From assembly GCF_028281305.1 (NCBI RefSeq), contig NZ_JANQKD010000080.1, forward strand, positions 86,572-150,571: a DNA stretch of 64,000 bases, given 5' to 3'. This document shows positions 52,281 through 60,547 of this stretch, piece by piece. The DNA comes from Pelagibius sp. (GTDB lineage: Bacteria; Pseudomonadota; Alphaproteobacteria; Kiloniellales; Kiloniellaceae). Both the position numbers and the translations under genes were made by a program. Under the pieces are notes generated by a model. That model worked only from the letters and a program-made list of their open reading frames with translations. It searched no databases and was not told the DNA's origin. Positions within the stretch are counted from its first letter, which is position 1. Every line of letters begins with the position of its first letter.

Positions 52281-53498
52281 TTAGGTGTCGCGCAGCACCT
52301 GGTCGATGCGCTCCAGCGCCCAGTCCACCTCGTCGCGTTTGATGACCAGGGGCGGGGAGATGCGCAGGGTGTCCTCGTGGGTTTCCTTGCACAGCATGCC
52401 GACGGCGCGCAGCGCCTCGCTGTATTGGCGTGCGCCGCCGATCTCCGGATGGAACTCGATCGCCAGCATCAGCCCGCGGCCGCGCACCTCCTTCACCTTG
52501 TTGTTGCGCAGCTTCTGCAGCTCATCGAGGAAGTAGGCGCCCTGCCTGGCGGAGTTTTCGATCAGCCCCTCTTCGGTCAGGACCTTCAGGGCCGCGCGGC
52601 CGACTGCGCAGGCCAGGGGATTGCCGCCGAAGGTGCTGCCGTGCTGGCCGGGCTGCAGCACCCCCAGCACCTCGGTGTTGGAGAGCACCGCCGACATCGG
52701 ATAGAAGCCGCCGGACAGCGCCTTGCCCACCAGGGTGACGTCGGCTTCCACGCCCTCGTGCTCTTCGGCGAAGAGCTTGCCGGTGCGCCCCAGTCCGGTC
52801 TGGATCTCGTCCATCACCAGCATCACGGTGTTGGCCGAGCAGATCTCTCGGATGCGCTTCAGATAGCCGGCGGGCGGAATGTTGACGCCGGCCTCGCCCT
52901 GGATCGGCTCCACCAGAAAGGCCACGGTGTTGGGCGTGATCGCCCGCTCCAGCGCCTCGGCGTCGCCGTAGGGGATGATCTTGAAGCCGGGGGTGAAGGG
53001 GCCGAAGTTGCGGTGCGCTTTGGGGTCTGTGCTGAAGCCGACGATGGTGATGGTGCGGCCGTGGAAGGCCTCCTCGCAGACGATGACCTCGGCCTGGTCG
53101 TGGGGCACGCCCTTCACCTCATAGCCCCACTTGCGCACCGCCTTGATGGCCGTCTCCACCGCCTCGGCGCCGCTGTTCATGGGCAGCACCTTGTGGGAGT
53201 TGGTGAGCGCGCAGATCTCCTCGTAGAAAAGCGCGAGCTGGTCGTTGTGGAAGGCGCGGGAGGTGAGCGGCAGGCGGCTTGCCTGTTCGATCAGGGCGTT
53301 CAGGATCTTGGGGTGGCAGTGGCCCTGGTTCACCGCGGAATAGGCCGAAAGGCAGTCCATATAGCGCTTGCCGTCCACGTCCCAGACCCAGATGCCCTCG
53401 CCGCGGGTCAGCACGACCTCCAGCGGGTGATAGTTGTGCGCGCCCAGCTCGGACTCGATGTCCATCAGTTGCTGCGCCGAATGCTGTCCTTGCGCCAT
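52281..53498 (-). CDS. rocD: ornithine aminotransferase
   Basis: 405 residues. Class III PLP aminotransferase with [20 protein letters not shown] (about 20-39) and [20 protein letters not shown] (about 103-122). The cofactor region is [20 protein letters not shown] (about 225-244), followed by the Schiff-base lysine in [16 protein letters not shown] (about 255-270). It converts ornithine plus 2-oxoglutarate to glutamate semialdehyde and glutamate. It follows arginase by 40 bp, so arginine is routed to glutamate: rocF then rocD. An NMT1-like gene follows after 14 bp. Confidence 0.95.
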   Translation of the reverse strand: MAQGQHSAQQLMDIESELGAHNYHPLEVVLTRGEGIWVWDVDGKRYMDCLSAYSAVNQGHCHPKILNALIEQASRLPLTSRAFHNDQLALFYEEICALTNSHKVLPMNSGAEAVETAIKAVRKWGYEVKGVPHDQAEVIVCEEAFHGRTITIVGFSTDPKAHRNFGPFTPGFKIIPYGDAEALERAITPNTVAFLVEPIQGEAGVNIPPAGYLKRIREICSANTVMLVMDEIQTGLGRTGKLFAEEHEGVEADVTLVGKALSGGFYPMSAVLSNTEVLGVLQPGQHGSTFGGNPLACAVGRAALKVLTEEGLIENSARQGAYFLDELQKLRNNKVKEVRGRGLMLAIEFHPEIGGARQYSEALRAVGMLCKETHEDTLRISPPLVIKRDEVDWALERIDQVLRDT

Positions 53499-53538
53499 GA
53501 TCTGCTCCTGCTGTTCGTGCCGGCCCAGAGCTTGGGGG

Positions 53539-54489
53539 CTAGAGCGTCGAATGGTGGCGGCTGAGGATCTGTTCGCCGAAGAGGCTTTCGACCAGTTCCA
53601 CCACCAGGGCCGCCGTGCGATTGTGATCGTCGTAGGCCGGGTTCAATTCCATGATGTCGAGCGAGCTCATAAGGCCGGAATCGTAGATCATTTCCATGCA
53701 GAGCTGCGCTTCGCGGTAGGTCGGTCCGCCGGGCACAGTGGTACCGACCCCGGGCGCGATGGCCGGGTCCAGGAAGTCGACGTCGAAGCTGACATGCAGG
53801 TGGCCGCCCAGGCTGGCGATGCGGCCGAGGATGACGTCCATGGTCTTGCGCATGCCGTTCTCGTCGATGCGGCGCATGTCATGCACTTCCAGCCCGGAGT
53901 CCACCACCATGCGCTTCTCGATGCGGTCGACCGAGCGGATGCCCAACTGGATGATGCGCGCCGGGTCGATCATCGGCTTGGCATGGCCCAGGCCGGTCAG
54001 GGCCTCGGGCCCGTAGCCGGCGGCCACGGCCACGGGCATGCCGTGGATGTTGCCGGAGGGCGAGGTCTCGGGCGTGTTGAAGTCGGCATGGGCATCCAGC
54101 CACAGCACGGTCAGGGGCGTGTCCTGCTCCGCGCAGTGTTTCGCCAGCCCGGCGATGGAGCCGATGGCCAGGCAGTGGTCGCCGCCCAGCAGCATGGGGA
54201 AGTCGCCGGCCTGAAGGCTGTCGTAGATCGCATCGCGCACCGCCGTGCACCAGGCCGTGACTTCAGCCAAGTGCCGGTAGCCGTCGACCGGTGCCGTGTT
54301 GGGGTTGGATGGGCCGGCCAGATTGCCGCGGTCCTCCACCGCATAGCCCAGCAGCCGCAGCGCGTCCGCCAGGCCCGCCACCCGCAACGCTTCCGGGCCC
54401 ATCGATCCGCCCCGGTGGCCGGCGCCCACATCGGTGGGCGCGCCGATCAGGGCGATGGTCTGGCCGTCCTCAGCCATTCTCTTGATCAT
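53539..54489 (-). CDS. rocF: arginase
   Basis: 316 residues. The binuclear Mn site is complete: [13 protein letters not shown] (about 99-111), [20 protein letters not shown] (about 128-147) and [20 protein letters not shown] (about 233-252). It hydrolyses arginine to ornithine and urea in the cytosol. First gene of the arginine catabolic unit with rocD and an NMT1-like gene. An internal ATG five codons in (54474) is an alternative start. Divergent from an ArsR-type regulator gene with a 176-bp gap; no direct evidence links them. Confidence 0.95.
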   Translation of the reverse strand: MIKRMAEDGQTIALIGAPTDVGAGHRGGSMGPEALRVAGLADALRLLGYAVEDRGNLAGPSNPNTAPVDGYRHLAEVTAWCTAVRDAIYDSLQAGDFPMLLGGDHCLAIGSIAGLAKHCAEQDTPLTVLWLDAHADFNTPETSPSGNIHGMPVAVAAGYGPEALTGLGHAKPMIDPARIIQLGIRSVDRIEKRMVVDSGLEVHDMRRIDENGMRKTMDVILGRIASLGGHLHVSFDVDFLDPAIAPGVGTTVPGGPTYREAQLCMEMIYDSGLMSSLDIMELNPAYDDHNRTAALVVELVESLFGEQILSRHHSTL

Positions 54490-54665
54490 CCAATCCTGCT
54501 CTTTCGCGGCAGATTCGTGTCACGCTCGACAGGCCGACAGAGTGACCCATCTGCCGGGAAATGCAATCGCGCCCGGGGAGGGCGTCAAGCGCCCCCAAGC
54601 CTCCCAGATAGCCCTTACCAACTTATTCATCGACATTTAGCTATGAGTAGATTAATGGAATACCG

Positions 54666-54971
54666 ATGAGCGACCGCATCGAGCAGAGCAAGGCCCTGGC
54701 CAGCGACGCGCGGATGCAGATCCTGGACTGGCTGAAAGACCCGCATCTGCACTTCGCGCATCAGAAAACCGGCGACCCGGCGGAGATCGGCGTCTGCGTG
54801 ACGCTGATCGCCGACAAGCTCGGCATGAGTCAGCCGACCGTGAGCCGGCATCTCGAATTGCTGCGGCGCGCGGACTTCGTCGCCGTGAACCGCATCGGCC
54901 GCTGGTCCTACTTCTCCCGCAGCGAGGGCGGGCTTGCGGACTACCGGGCGTGGTTGAATGACACCCTCTGA
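54666..54971 (+). CDS. ArsR-family transcriptional regulator
   Basis: 101 residues, a single winged helix-turn-helix domain: LASDARMQILDWLKD (about 11-25), GVCVTLIADKLGMSQPTVSR (about 42-61) as recognition helix, then HLELLRRADFVAVNRIGRWS (about 62-81) as wing. There is no CXC metal site of the ArsR or SmtB kind. It overlaps the downstream hydrolase gene by 14 bp, so it most likely controls that gene and itself. The 54.6 kb leader is an AT-rich patch (TTATTCATCGACATTTAGC) suited to an operator, though I see no clear perfect palindrome. Confidence 0.9.
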   Translation: MSDRIEQSKALASDARMQILDWLKDPHLHFAHQKTGDPAEIGVCVTLIADKLGMSQPTVSRHLELLRRADFVAVNRIGRWSYFSRSEGGLADYRAWLNDTL

Positions 54972-55902
54972 GCCATGGGCTGGACAACCGGCTGAAACAC
55001 TGTCGCCGGCGGATCTGGACGCCGCGTTGCTGCCGGGTTTCGAGCGGCGCCGGGTTGCGGCGCCGGAGGGGGAGATCCTCGCCCTGGTCGGCGGCGCGGG
55101 GCCGCCGCTGCTGATGCTGCACGGCGATCCGCAGACCCATCTCTGCTGGCATCGCATCGCGCCGCACCTGGCGGAGCGCTTCACCGTCGTCCTGACAGAC
55201 CTGCGCGGGCGCGGCGAAAGCCACAAGCCGGGGGCCAGCCCGGACCACAGGGCCTACCACAAGCGGACGATGGCGGCCGAGCAGGTGGCGGTGATGGAAC
55301 GCCTCGGCTTCCGGCGCTTCGCTCTTGTCGGCCACGACCGCGGGGCGCGGGTGGCCCGCCGCCTTGCCCTCGACCATCCGGACCGGGTGGAGCGCCTTGC
55401 GGTCATGGACATCGTCCCGGCGCTCGATTTCTACGAGCGGGCGGACGGTGTCATCGCCCAGGACTATTTCTACTTCTTTTTCCTGACCCAGCCCGCGCCG
55501 CTGCCCGAGCACCTGATCGCCGGCGACCCCCGGGCCTTCATGCGTCAGATCCTGACCGGCCTTCCGGGCCAGGCAGCGCCCTACGATCCCCGCGCGCTGG
55601 AGGCCTACCTCGCCGCCGCCAGCAGCGCGCCGGCGATTGCCGCGATGTGCGAATGCTTTCGCGCCGGGCTGACCGGGGATGTCGCCGCCGACCGCGCCGA
55701 CCGCGCGGCGGGCCGGCAGATCGCCTGCCCGACCCTGGTGTTCTGGGGCGAAGAGGGGGTGGTGGGACGCCACTTCGATGTGGCGGCGATCTGGCGCGCC
55801 TGGGCGCCGCAGGCGGCCTTCGCGCCGCTGCCCTGCGGCCACTTCATTCCGGAGGAGGCGCCGGAGGCTGTTGTGGACTCGCTGCTGGCGTTTCTCGCCT
55901 GA
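54958..55902 (+). CDS. alpha/beta hydrolase, haloacetate dehalogenase/epoxide hydrolase-like
   Basis: 314 residues. Oxyanion segment LLMLHGDPQTHLCWHRI (about 51-67), nucleophile elbow LVGHDRGARVARRLALDHP (about 124-142; Asp followed by Arg), and catalytic His in LPCGHFIPEEAPE near the end. The DRGAR signature and QPAPLPE motif match fluoroacetate dehalogenases. In those enzymes a Trp-His-Trp segment binds fluoride and contributes the halide pocket; the equivalent here reads YFYFFFLTQPAPLPE, so His and Trp are replaced by Tyr and Phe. Defluorination is therefore doubtful. Coupled to an ArsR regulator. Confidence 0.88.
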   Translation: MTPSEPWAGQPAETLSPADLDAALLPGFERRRVAAPEGEILALVGGAGPPLLMLHGDPQTHLCWHRIAPHLAERFTVVLTDLRGRGESHKPGASPDHRAYHKRTMAAEQVAVMERLGFRRFALVGHDRGARVARRLALDHPDRVERLAVMDIVPALDFYERADGVIAQDYFYFFFLTQPAPLPEHLIAGDPRAFMRQILTGLPGQAAPYDPRALEAYLAAASSAPAIAAMCECFRAGLTGDVAADRADRAAGRQIACPTLVFWGEEGVVGRHFDVAAIWRAWAPQAAFAPLPCGHFIPEEAPEAVVDSLLAFLA

Positions 55903-55982
55903 CGGCGCTTTTTCTTGCGCGCCGCACCCTGGGCTGGCGCGAAGGGGGCCGGTCTCGGAGAACCGACCCCCGCCGTGCTGCC

Positions 55983-57059
55983 TTACCGGAAAGCGGCGTC
56001 GCTGCGCACCTCCGCACCGCGCTGCTCGGCGACGAAACCGGCCACCGCGCTCAGCACCTCGATGCGGGCATTGCCGCCGACCCCGTGCCAATAGGGATAG
56101 CGGGCTTCCAGATCGAAGGCGATGGCTTCCGCCTCCGCGCCATCCAGCACGCCGTCCCCGATGGCCGCTGTTACTGCCGCGCCCAGGTCTTCCAGGTAGG
56201 CGCGCTGCGCCGCCAGCGCCGGGGCGAGGGGGCCGTGCGGACCGTGGCCGATGAAGATGGTGGTGTCGCCGGCATAGCGTGCTTCGATCTCGTCGAGCTG
56301 GACCAGCCAGTTGTCGAGGCTTTCCAGCGGCGCCGGTACGAAGCCGTCGTTGATCAGGTCGCCGACGAAGAGCAGGCCATGGTCGCGCAGGTAGAGCATG
56401 GAGGTCACCTCCGCTTCGCTCGGGCCCATCTTGTGTACCTCGAAGCGGAGGCCGCCCAGCTCGATCACGTCGCCGTCGTCGATGGTCCGGTCGGGCAGGT
56501 TGGCGCTGATCACGTCCTGGCTCGGGAAGATGTCGCCGTGGCGTGCCTTGCGCGCCGCGTTGTAGCCGCGGCTGTCTTCGCGCATGGAGCGGGTCGTCTC
56601 CGCGGCGGCGAAGACCGGCGCATCCGGGAAGGCGGCCTTGAAGAGCGAGAGCCCGCCGTAGTGATCGGTATGCGCATGGGTGATGAAGATGCCGAGGACC
56701 GGCTTGCCTGTTCTCTGGATGTGCCGCACCGCGCGCTCGGCCTCGGGGAAGACGCGCTGGGTGTCGATCACGATCACACCCTCGTCGGTCTCGACCCAGT
56801 GGGTGTTCGTGGTGTCGACCAGCTTGGGTTGGGCGGCGAAGCTGTGCACGGTCGGCGCCGTTGCGGCGTCTGCAGGCGCGCTGGCGAACAGGGCCGGGGC
56901 GGCGAACAGGGCAGGCGCGGCGAGCGCGGCCAGGGCAACGGCCGGGAAGATGGATTTGAAGAAGGCGCCGGTGCGCAGACGCAGGGCCGAGGGATGCAGG
57001 GCCGCGAAGCCCGGGGCCGCGAATCTCGGGGCGCGCGGGCGGTCTTTGGCCACAGACAT
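55983..57059 (-). CDS. exported MBL-fold metallo-hydrolase
   Basis: 358 residues. Long N-terminal region with a signal or anchor helix (about 33-66, FPAVALAALAAPALFAAPAL). The MBL zinc motif HAHTDHYGG is at about residues 126-134, later ligands in FVGDLINDG (about 229-237) and IGHGPHGPLAP (about 266-276). It resembles the class of metallo-beta-lactamase-fold hydrolases with SoxH/quinoprotein relay-type roles. Substrate unknown. Divergent from a tetR gene; a palindromic operator sits between them, so this gene is the likely regulatory target. Confidence 0.88.
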   Translation of the reverse strand: MSVAKDRPRAPRFAAPGFAALHPSALRLRTGAFFKSIFPAVALAALAAPALFAAPALFASAPADAATAPTVHSFAAQPKLVDTTNTHWVETDEGVIVIDTQRVFPEAERAVRHIQRTGKPVLGIFITHAHTDHYGGLSLFKAAFPDAPVFAAAETTRSMREDSRGYNAARKARHGDIFPSQDVISANLPDRTIDDGDVIELGGLRFEVHKMGPSEAEVTSMLYLRDHGLLFVGDLINDGFVPAPLESLDNWLVQLDEIEARYAGDTTIFIGHGPHGPLAPALAAQRAYLEDLGAAVTAAIGDGVLDGAEAEAIAFDLEARYPYWHGVGGNARIEVLSAVAGFVAEQRGAEVRSDAAFR

Positions 57060-57122
57060 GGCTGTTTCTCCTCACGGTTTTGGGGCCGGGGATCGGCACC
57101 CGTCATGACGGTAGATGGGATG

Positions 57123-57140
57123 TTTGACATCAGTGTCAAA
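57123..57140. promoter_or_regulatory. TetR operator overlapping divergent -35 boxes
   Basis: TTTGACA at 57123-57129 and TGTCAAA at 57134-57140 form a perfect inverted repeat around TCAG. Each arm contains TTGACA, which can serve as the -35 box of a divergent promoter. On the plus strand TTTTAT follows after 17 bp. On the minus strand ATCTAC follows after 17 bp. A repressor bound here would block both promoters. Confidence 0.75.
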
Positions 57141-57211
57141 TATTGTTTTTATGACGCCAAGAGGCCGCCGTGCCGCAAAAGCGCGCGGCTTTCGCGTGAA
57201 GGAGGGTGTCC

Positions 57212-57805
57212 ATGGCCGGCGTGCGGCAGTTTGACGAGGACGCGGTCCTCCAGGCTGTGATGGAAACGTTCTGGGCGAAGGGCTACGGCGAGACCGCGAT
57301 GGCCGATCTCGCGGCGGCCGCGGGCGTGCAGCGCGGCAGCCTCTACCATGCCTACGGCGATAAGGAAGCTCTGCTGCTGCGCGCCCTCGCGCGCTATGGC
57401 GAACGCTACGGCGGTGCGGTCCGCGAGGCCCTGGCCGATCCCGACCCCCGCCGTGCCCTTGAGCGGTTCTTCGAGAGCCACCTGGCGCGCATGGCCGAGG
57501 CTTCCACGCCCGACGGCTGCCTGATGTGCCAGACCGCCATGGAGTGCGGCGGCCGCGATCCCGTGCCTGCGGAGGCCGTGAAGGCGAACTTCCTGCGCAC
57601 GGAGGCGGCGCTGCGGGAGACGCTGGAGCGCGGCCGCGCCGCGGGCAGGCTTCCCGAGGACGCGGATACACAAGCCTTGGCGCGTTTCTTCCTCGGGGTT
57701 ACCCGCGGCATGGCGGTGCTGCACCGGGTTTATGGCGACCTCGGGCCCGTGCGCGACATGGTACGCAGCGCCTTGCTGGTCCTGGATCAATCCGGCAGAC
57801 CGTAG
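57212..57805 (+). CDS. TetR/AcrR family regulator
   Basis: 197 residues from ATG 57212 with AAGGAGG six bases upstream. The N-terminal HTH is FDEDAVLQAVMETFWAKGYG (about 6-25) then AAAAGVQRGSLYHAYGDKEA (about 35-54). The C-terminal ligand domain has a CLMCQTAMECG segment (about 103-113) with three Cys, reminiscent of NemR/AcuR-type regulators that sense reactive electrophiles. This suggests that the divergent MBL hydrolase responds to a reactive carbonyl or quinone. The sensing idea is inference. A palindromic operator lies 72 bp upstream. Confidence 0.9.
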   Translation: MAGVRQFDEDAVLQAVMETFWAKGYGETAMADLAAAAGVQRGSLYHAYGDKEALLLRALARYGERYGGAVREALADPDPRRALERFFESHLARMAEASTPDGCLMCQTAMECGGRDPVPAEAVKANFLRTEAALRETLERGRAAGRLPEDADTQALARFFLGVTRGMAVLHRVYGDLGPVRDMVRSALLVLDQSGRP

Positions 57806-57826
57806 GCGCGGCGGTTCGGAGGCTGT

Positions 57827-58798
57827 TCACCGCAGCCCGCCGGAATTCTCCCCGGCTCTGTTCCGCGACCGCCCGGTGCTTACAGGCCAGCGCTTGAGCA
57901 GGGCGGCCAGGGCGGCGACGATGGCCAGGGTGAAGACCAGCCGGCCCACCAGCACAATCCAGACATCGGCGCCCAGCGCCAGCATCAGTGCGGTGTCCTC
58001 GATCAGGGCGTGGGACAGCGACAGGCAGGCGAGGGCGAGGAAGCGCGCGCGGGCATCGAACTGCTGATCCTTCGTGGCCTGGATGATGAGCGCACCGCCG
58101 TAGGTGAGGCCCAACAGCATGCCGATGGTGGTCATCGGCGCCATGCGCGGATCGAGCCCGATGCCGCGCAGCAGCGGCTCCAGAAGTCGCGTGGTCCAGC
58201 GCAGCACGCCGAGCGCCTCCAGCCCGTCGAGCAGGGCGAAGAGCAGGGCGACGATGACAAGGATGGAGGCCAGAGAGACCGCCGTTTCCAGGGCCCAGGC
58301 GCCCCACCCGGCATCGGCCGCGCCGCCCCCGAGGAAGATGGGTTCCAGCGGTCCGGAGAGGGCGCCCGTTGCTGCGCAGATCCAGGCCACGGCCGCGCCA
58401 TAGGCCAGAGCGGCGCCGACGCGCAGCAGACTGGTCAGCAGAAAGCTGGCCCCGGCCCGGCGCACGATCGCCTGTTCCACGGGCAGGGCATGGGCGAAGA
58501 GGATCATGGCGCAGAGGATGCTGTGCTGGGCCACCGTCATGCCCAGGTCCGGCAGCAGCACCAGGTAGGCGCCGATACCGCCGTAGACGCCGGTCAGAAG
58601 CGCCGTGGCCCAGACGATTCCGGTCTCCGGCGGCAGCCCCGCCAGGCCCATCACCGGTGCCAGCAGCCAGGCCAGGGCCTCCGACAGCCCGAATGCGTTG
58701 CCCAGGCGCACCAGGATCATGACCGGCAGCATGATCTGGAGAAGCTCCGCAAAGGTGGTCAGGCTGCGGCGGGCGAGATCGGTGAGATAGCGTGTCAT
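57827..58798 (-). CDS. nucleoside-recognition (Gate) domain membrane protein
   Basis: 323 residues from ATG 58798; a longer in-frame start has no support. About eight transmembrane helices in two Gate-type halves: LLQIMLPVMILVRLGNAFGL (about 18-37), GVYGGIGAYLVLLPDLGM and the second half GLTYGGALIIQATKDQQFDA (about 235-254). This fits the Gate/YjiH-SpmAB superfamily associated with nucleoside, peptide or amino acid transport. It is divergent from an Lrp/AsnC gene with a 136-bp gap, so the regulator probably controls it and the substrate may be an amino acid. Substrate not proven. Confidence 0.84.
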   Translation of the reverse strand: MTRYLTDLARRSLTTFAELLQIMLPVMILVRLGNAFGLSEALAWLLAPVMGLAGLPPETGIVWATALLTGVYGGIGAYLVLLPDLGMTVAQHSILCAMILFAHALPVEQAIVRRAGASFLLTSLLRVGAALAYGAAVAWICAATGALSGPLEPIFLGGGAADAGWGAWALETAVSLASILVIVALLFALLDGLEALGVLRWTTRLLEPLLRGIGLDPRMAPMTTIGMLLGLTYGGALIIQATKDQQFDARARFLALACLSLSHALIEDTALMLALGADVWIVLVGRLVFTLAIVAALAALLKRWPVSTGRSRNRAGENSGGLR

Positions 58799-58877
58799 GG
58801 TGTCTTCGGCTTCCGTCCGGCAGGTCAACGAGAGCCGAAGAATTGCCCAGCCCTGCCGCACTTTGTCGCCGAAGATT

Positions 58878-58922
58878 GCGAATTGTTCGCTACAGATTGC
58901 GTGGTTTGTGAGATTGCGCAAT
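58878..58922. promoter_or_regulatory. possible Lrp/AsnC operator region
   Basis: Two short palindromes lie between the divergent genes: GCGAATTGTTCGC at 58878-58890 and ATTGCGCAAT at 58913-58922, 13 bp before the Lrp start. ATTGCG occurs three times in this stretch (58876, 58895 region and 58913). Repeated short sites are expected for an octameric Lrp-type regulator. Confidence 0.5.
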
Positions 58923-58934
58923 AATTGTGTTTGT

Positions 58935-59396
58935 ATGGAGCTGGACCAGATCGACCATCGGATTCTCACGCTGCTGCGTCAGGATGCCGATCTGCCCAAT
59001 ACGAGCCTGGCCGAGCAGGTGGGCCTGTCGCCCTCGGCCTGCCTGCGGCGCGTCGCCCGGCTGAAGGAGGGCGGGGTGATCCGGCGCATCGTGGCGCTGG
59101 TCGATCCGGCCCAGCTCGACCGGCGGCTTTCCGCCGTGGTGACGGTGAAGCTGGAACGCCACGGCCCGGAGTTTCGCCGCGACTTCATCAAGCGTGTGAG
59201 GACCGAAGCGGCGGTGTCCCAGTGCTACATGGTCACCGGCAACATCAGCTGTGTGGTGATCCTGCATGTGGCCGACATGGACGAGTATTCGGCATTGGCC
59301 GACCGCCTGTTCCACGCCGACAGCAACGTGGTCGCCTTCACCACCTATCTGGTCATGAGCACCATGAAGGCCGAAGCCTCGCTGGCCATGGAGTAA
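58935..59396 (+). CDS. Lrp/AsnC family transcriptional regulator
   Basis: 153 residues from ATG 58935. N-terminal HTH: LDQIDHRILTLLRQDADLPN (about 3-22), TSLAEQVGLSPSACLRRVAR (about 23-42). C-terminal RAM ligand domain with AVSQCYMVTGNISCVVILHV (about 97-116). Typical length and layout. It probably responds to an amino acid and regulates the divergent Gate transporter. Upstream in-frame starts would overlap the other gene's promoter and were rejected. Confidence 0.94.
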   Translation: MELDQIDHRILTLLRQDADLPNTSLAEQVGLSPSACLRRVARLKEGGVIRRIVALVDPAQLDRRLSAVVTVKLERHGPEFRRDFIKRVRTEAAVSQCYMVTGNISCVVILHVADMDEYSALADRLFHADSNVVAFTTYLVMSTMKAEASLAME

Positions 59397-59481
59397 GCCG
59401 CCCACGCGGCCCGCGGCGCCGGTGTCCTTGGCGGTTCAGTCAAAGCGGGCCGCTGCCCGGCAAGCATGGGCTCGCCTTCCC

Positions 59482-59904
59482 TCAACAGGGCTTTTCGACC
59501 ACCACCACGGGTTCGTTGTTGTAGCGGCCGGCGCACTCCGAGACCGACGACTTCACCAGCACCTTCTTCATGCGCAGGTCGTAGCCCAGCCAGCGCTTTC
59601 GCAGATCCGGCTTCACGCCCGCCTCGACAAGCGACTCTTCGAGCAGCGCATGGCGGAGCATGAAGACCTCTTCGGTGATGAAGAGATGGACATGGGCGCT
59701 TTTCGGCGGCCGGCCCGCATAGATCTTGGGGCCGCCGAACACGCCGGCCATAAAGTCTGTCTGCTGGGATTCAAGGTGGTGGCGCGGCACGCCCTCGAAG
59801 AAGCCCTTCAGCCAGGGGTGGCTGAGAAGCTTGCTATAGAAGATCCGGTGAACCCGCTCCAGGCAGCCCATGCCGCCAAGTTCGTCGAAAAAGCTGTCGG
59901 CCAT
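59482..59904 (-). CDS. truncated haemoglobin (group I type)
   Basis: 140 residues, normal for the group. IFYSKLLSHPWLKGFFEGVP (about 21-40) contains the CD corner, QTDFMAGVFGGPKIYAGRPP (about 48-67) the E helix and FG region. The proximal His of helix F lies in KSAHVHLFITEEVFMLRHAL (about 68-87). The C-terminal 25 residues (KSSVSECAGRYNNEPVVVVE) are an extension beyond the globin. It may bind O2 or NO. Isolated gene between the Lrp regulator and rnhA. Confidence 0.87.
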   Translation of the reverse strand: MADSFFDELGGMGCLERVHRIFYSKLLSHPWLKGFFEGVPRHHLESQQTDFMAGVFGGPKIYAGRPPKSAHVHLFITEEVFMLRHALLEESLVEAGVKPDLRKRWLGYDLRMKKVLVKSSVSECAGRYNNEPVVVVEKPC

Positions 59905-60061
59905 GGTCCGGCACCCGCTGCGATTCGCTGCACCGCCCGCCGAGACCGACTGTTGCGGAACGACTGCCCGATGGCGGCTGCTTGGGGGCTAGACTAACCA
60001 CCCGGATTGAATGATCGGTTAAATGCCGGAGGCCCGGTGGATCCGGGTGCGCAGCGACGCC

Positions 60062-60508
60062 TTAGCGGGCCTGCTCCAGCCCGGCGCGGGCCAGTTCATC
60101 GGCCCGCTCGTTCTCGGGGTGGCCGGCGTGGCCCTTCACCCAGTGCCAGCGTACCTCATGCGGCCCGAGCGCCGCTTCCAGGCGCTGCCAGAGGTCGACG
60201 TTCTTCACCGGCTTCTTGGCGGCGGTTTTCCAGCCGTTGCGCTTCCAGCCGTGGATCCACTTGGTGATGCCGTCGCGCAGGTAGGTGCTGTCGGTGTGCA
60301 GGTCCACCAGCGCCGGGCGCTTCAGGGTCTCCAGCGCAACGATCGCGGCCATCAGTTCCATGCGGTTGTTGGTGGTCGAGGCCTCGCCGCCGCAAAGCTC
60401 CTTTTCGTGGCCCTTGAAGCGCAGCAGGGCGCCCCAGCCGCCGGGCCCCGGATTGCCGGAACAGGCGCCGTCGGTGAAGATTTCGATGCTGTCGGGGTCT
60501 GCCGCCAT
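60062..60508 (-). CDS. rnhA: ribonuclease HI
   Basis: 148 residues. Complete catalytic set: first Asp in [17 protein letters not shown] (about 8-24), Glu in [13 protein letters not shown] (about 48-60), Asp in [15 protein letters not shown] (about 70-84) and the last Asp in [12 protein letters not shown] near the end; the basic protrusion [15 protein letters not shown] is present. It degrades RNA in RNA:DNA hybrids. Last gene of the ispH-thrB-rnhA string on this strand; the gap to thrB is 39 bp. Confidence 0.97.
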   Translation of the reverse strand: MAADPDSIEIFTDGACSGNPGPGGWGALLRFKGHEKELCGGEASTTNNRMELMAAIVALETLKRPALVDLHTDSTYLRDGITKWIHGWKRNGWKTAAKKPVKNVDLWQRLEAALGPHEVRWHWVKGHAGHPENERADELARAGLEQAR

Positions 60509-60547
60509 GGCGCCGTGCCCAAGCTCCTTCGATCGGTACGGGTGTTT

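Noticed and set aside
54652..57099. 815-codon antisense frame across ArsR, hydrolase and MBL genes
   Set aside because: Its composition is Arg/Gly/Ala-rich without fold, and it overlaps three well-supported genes.
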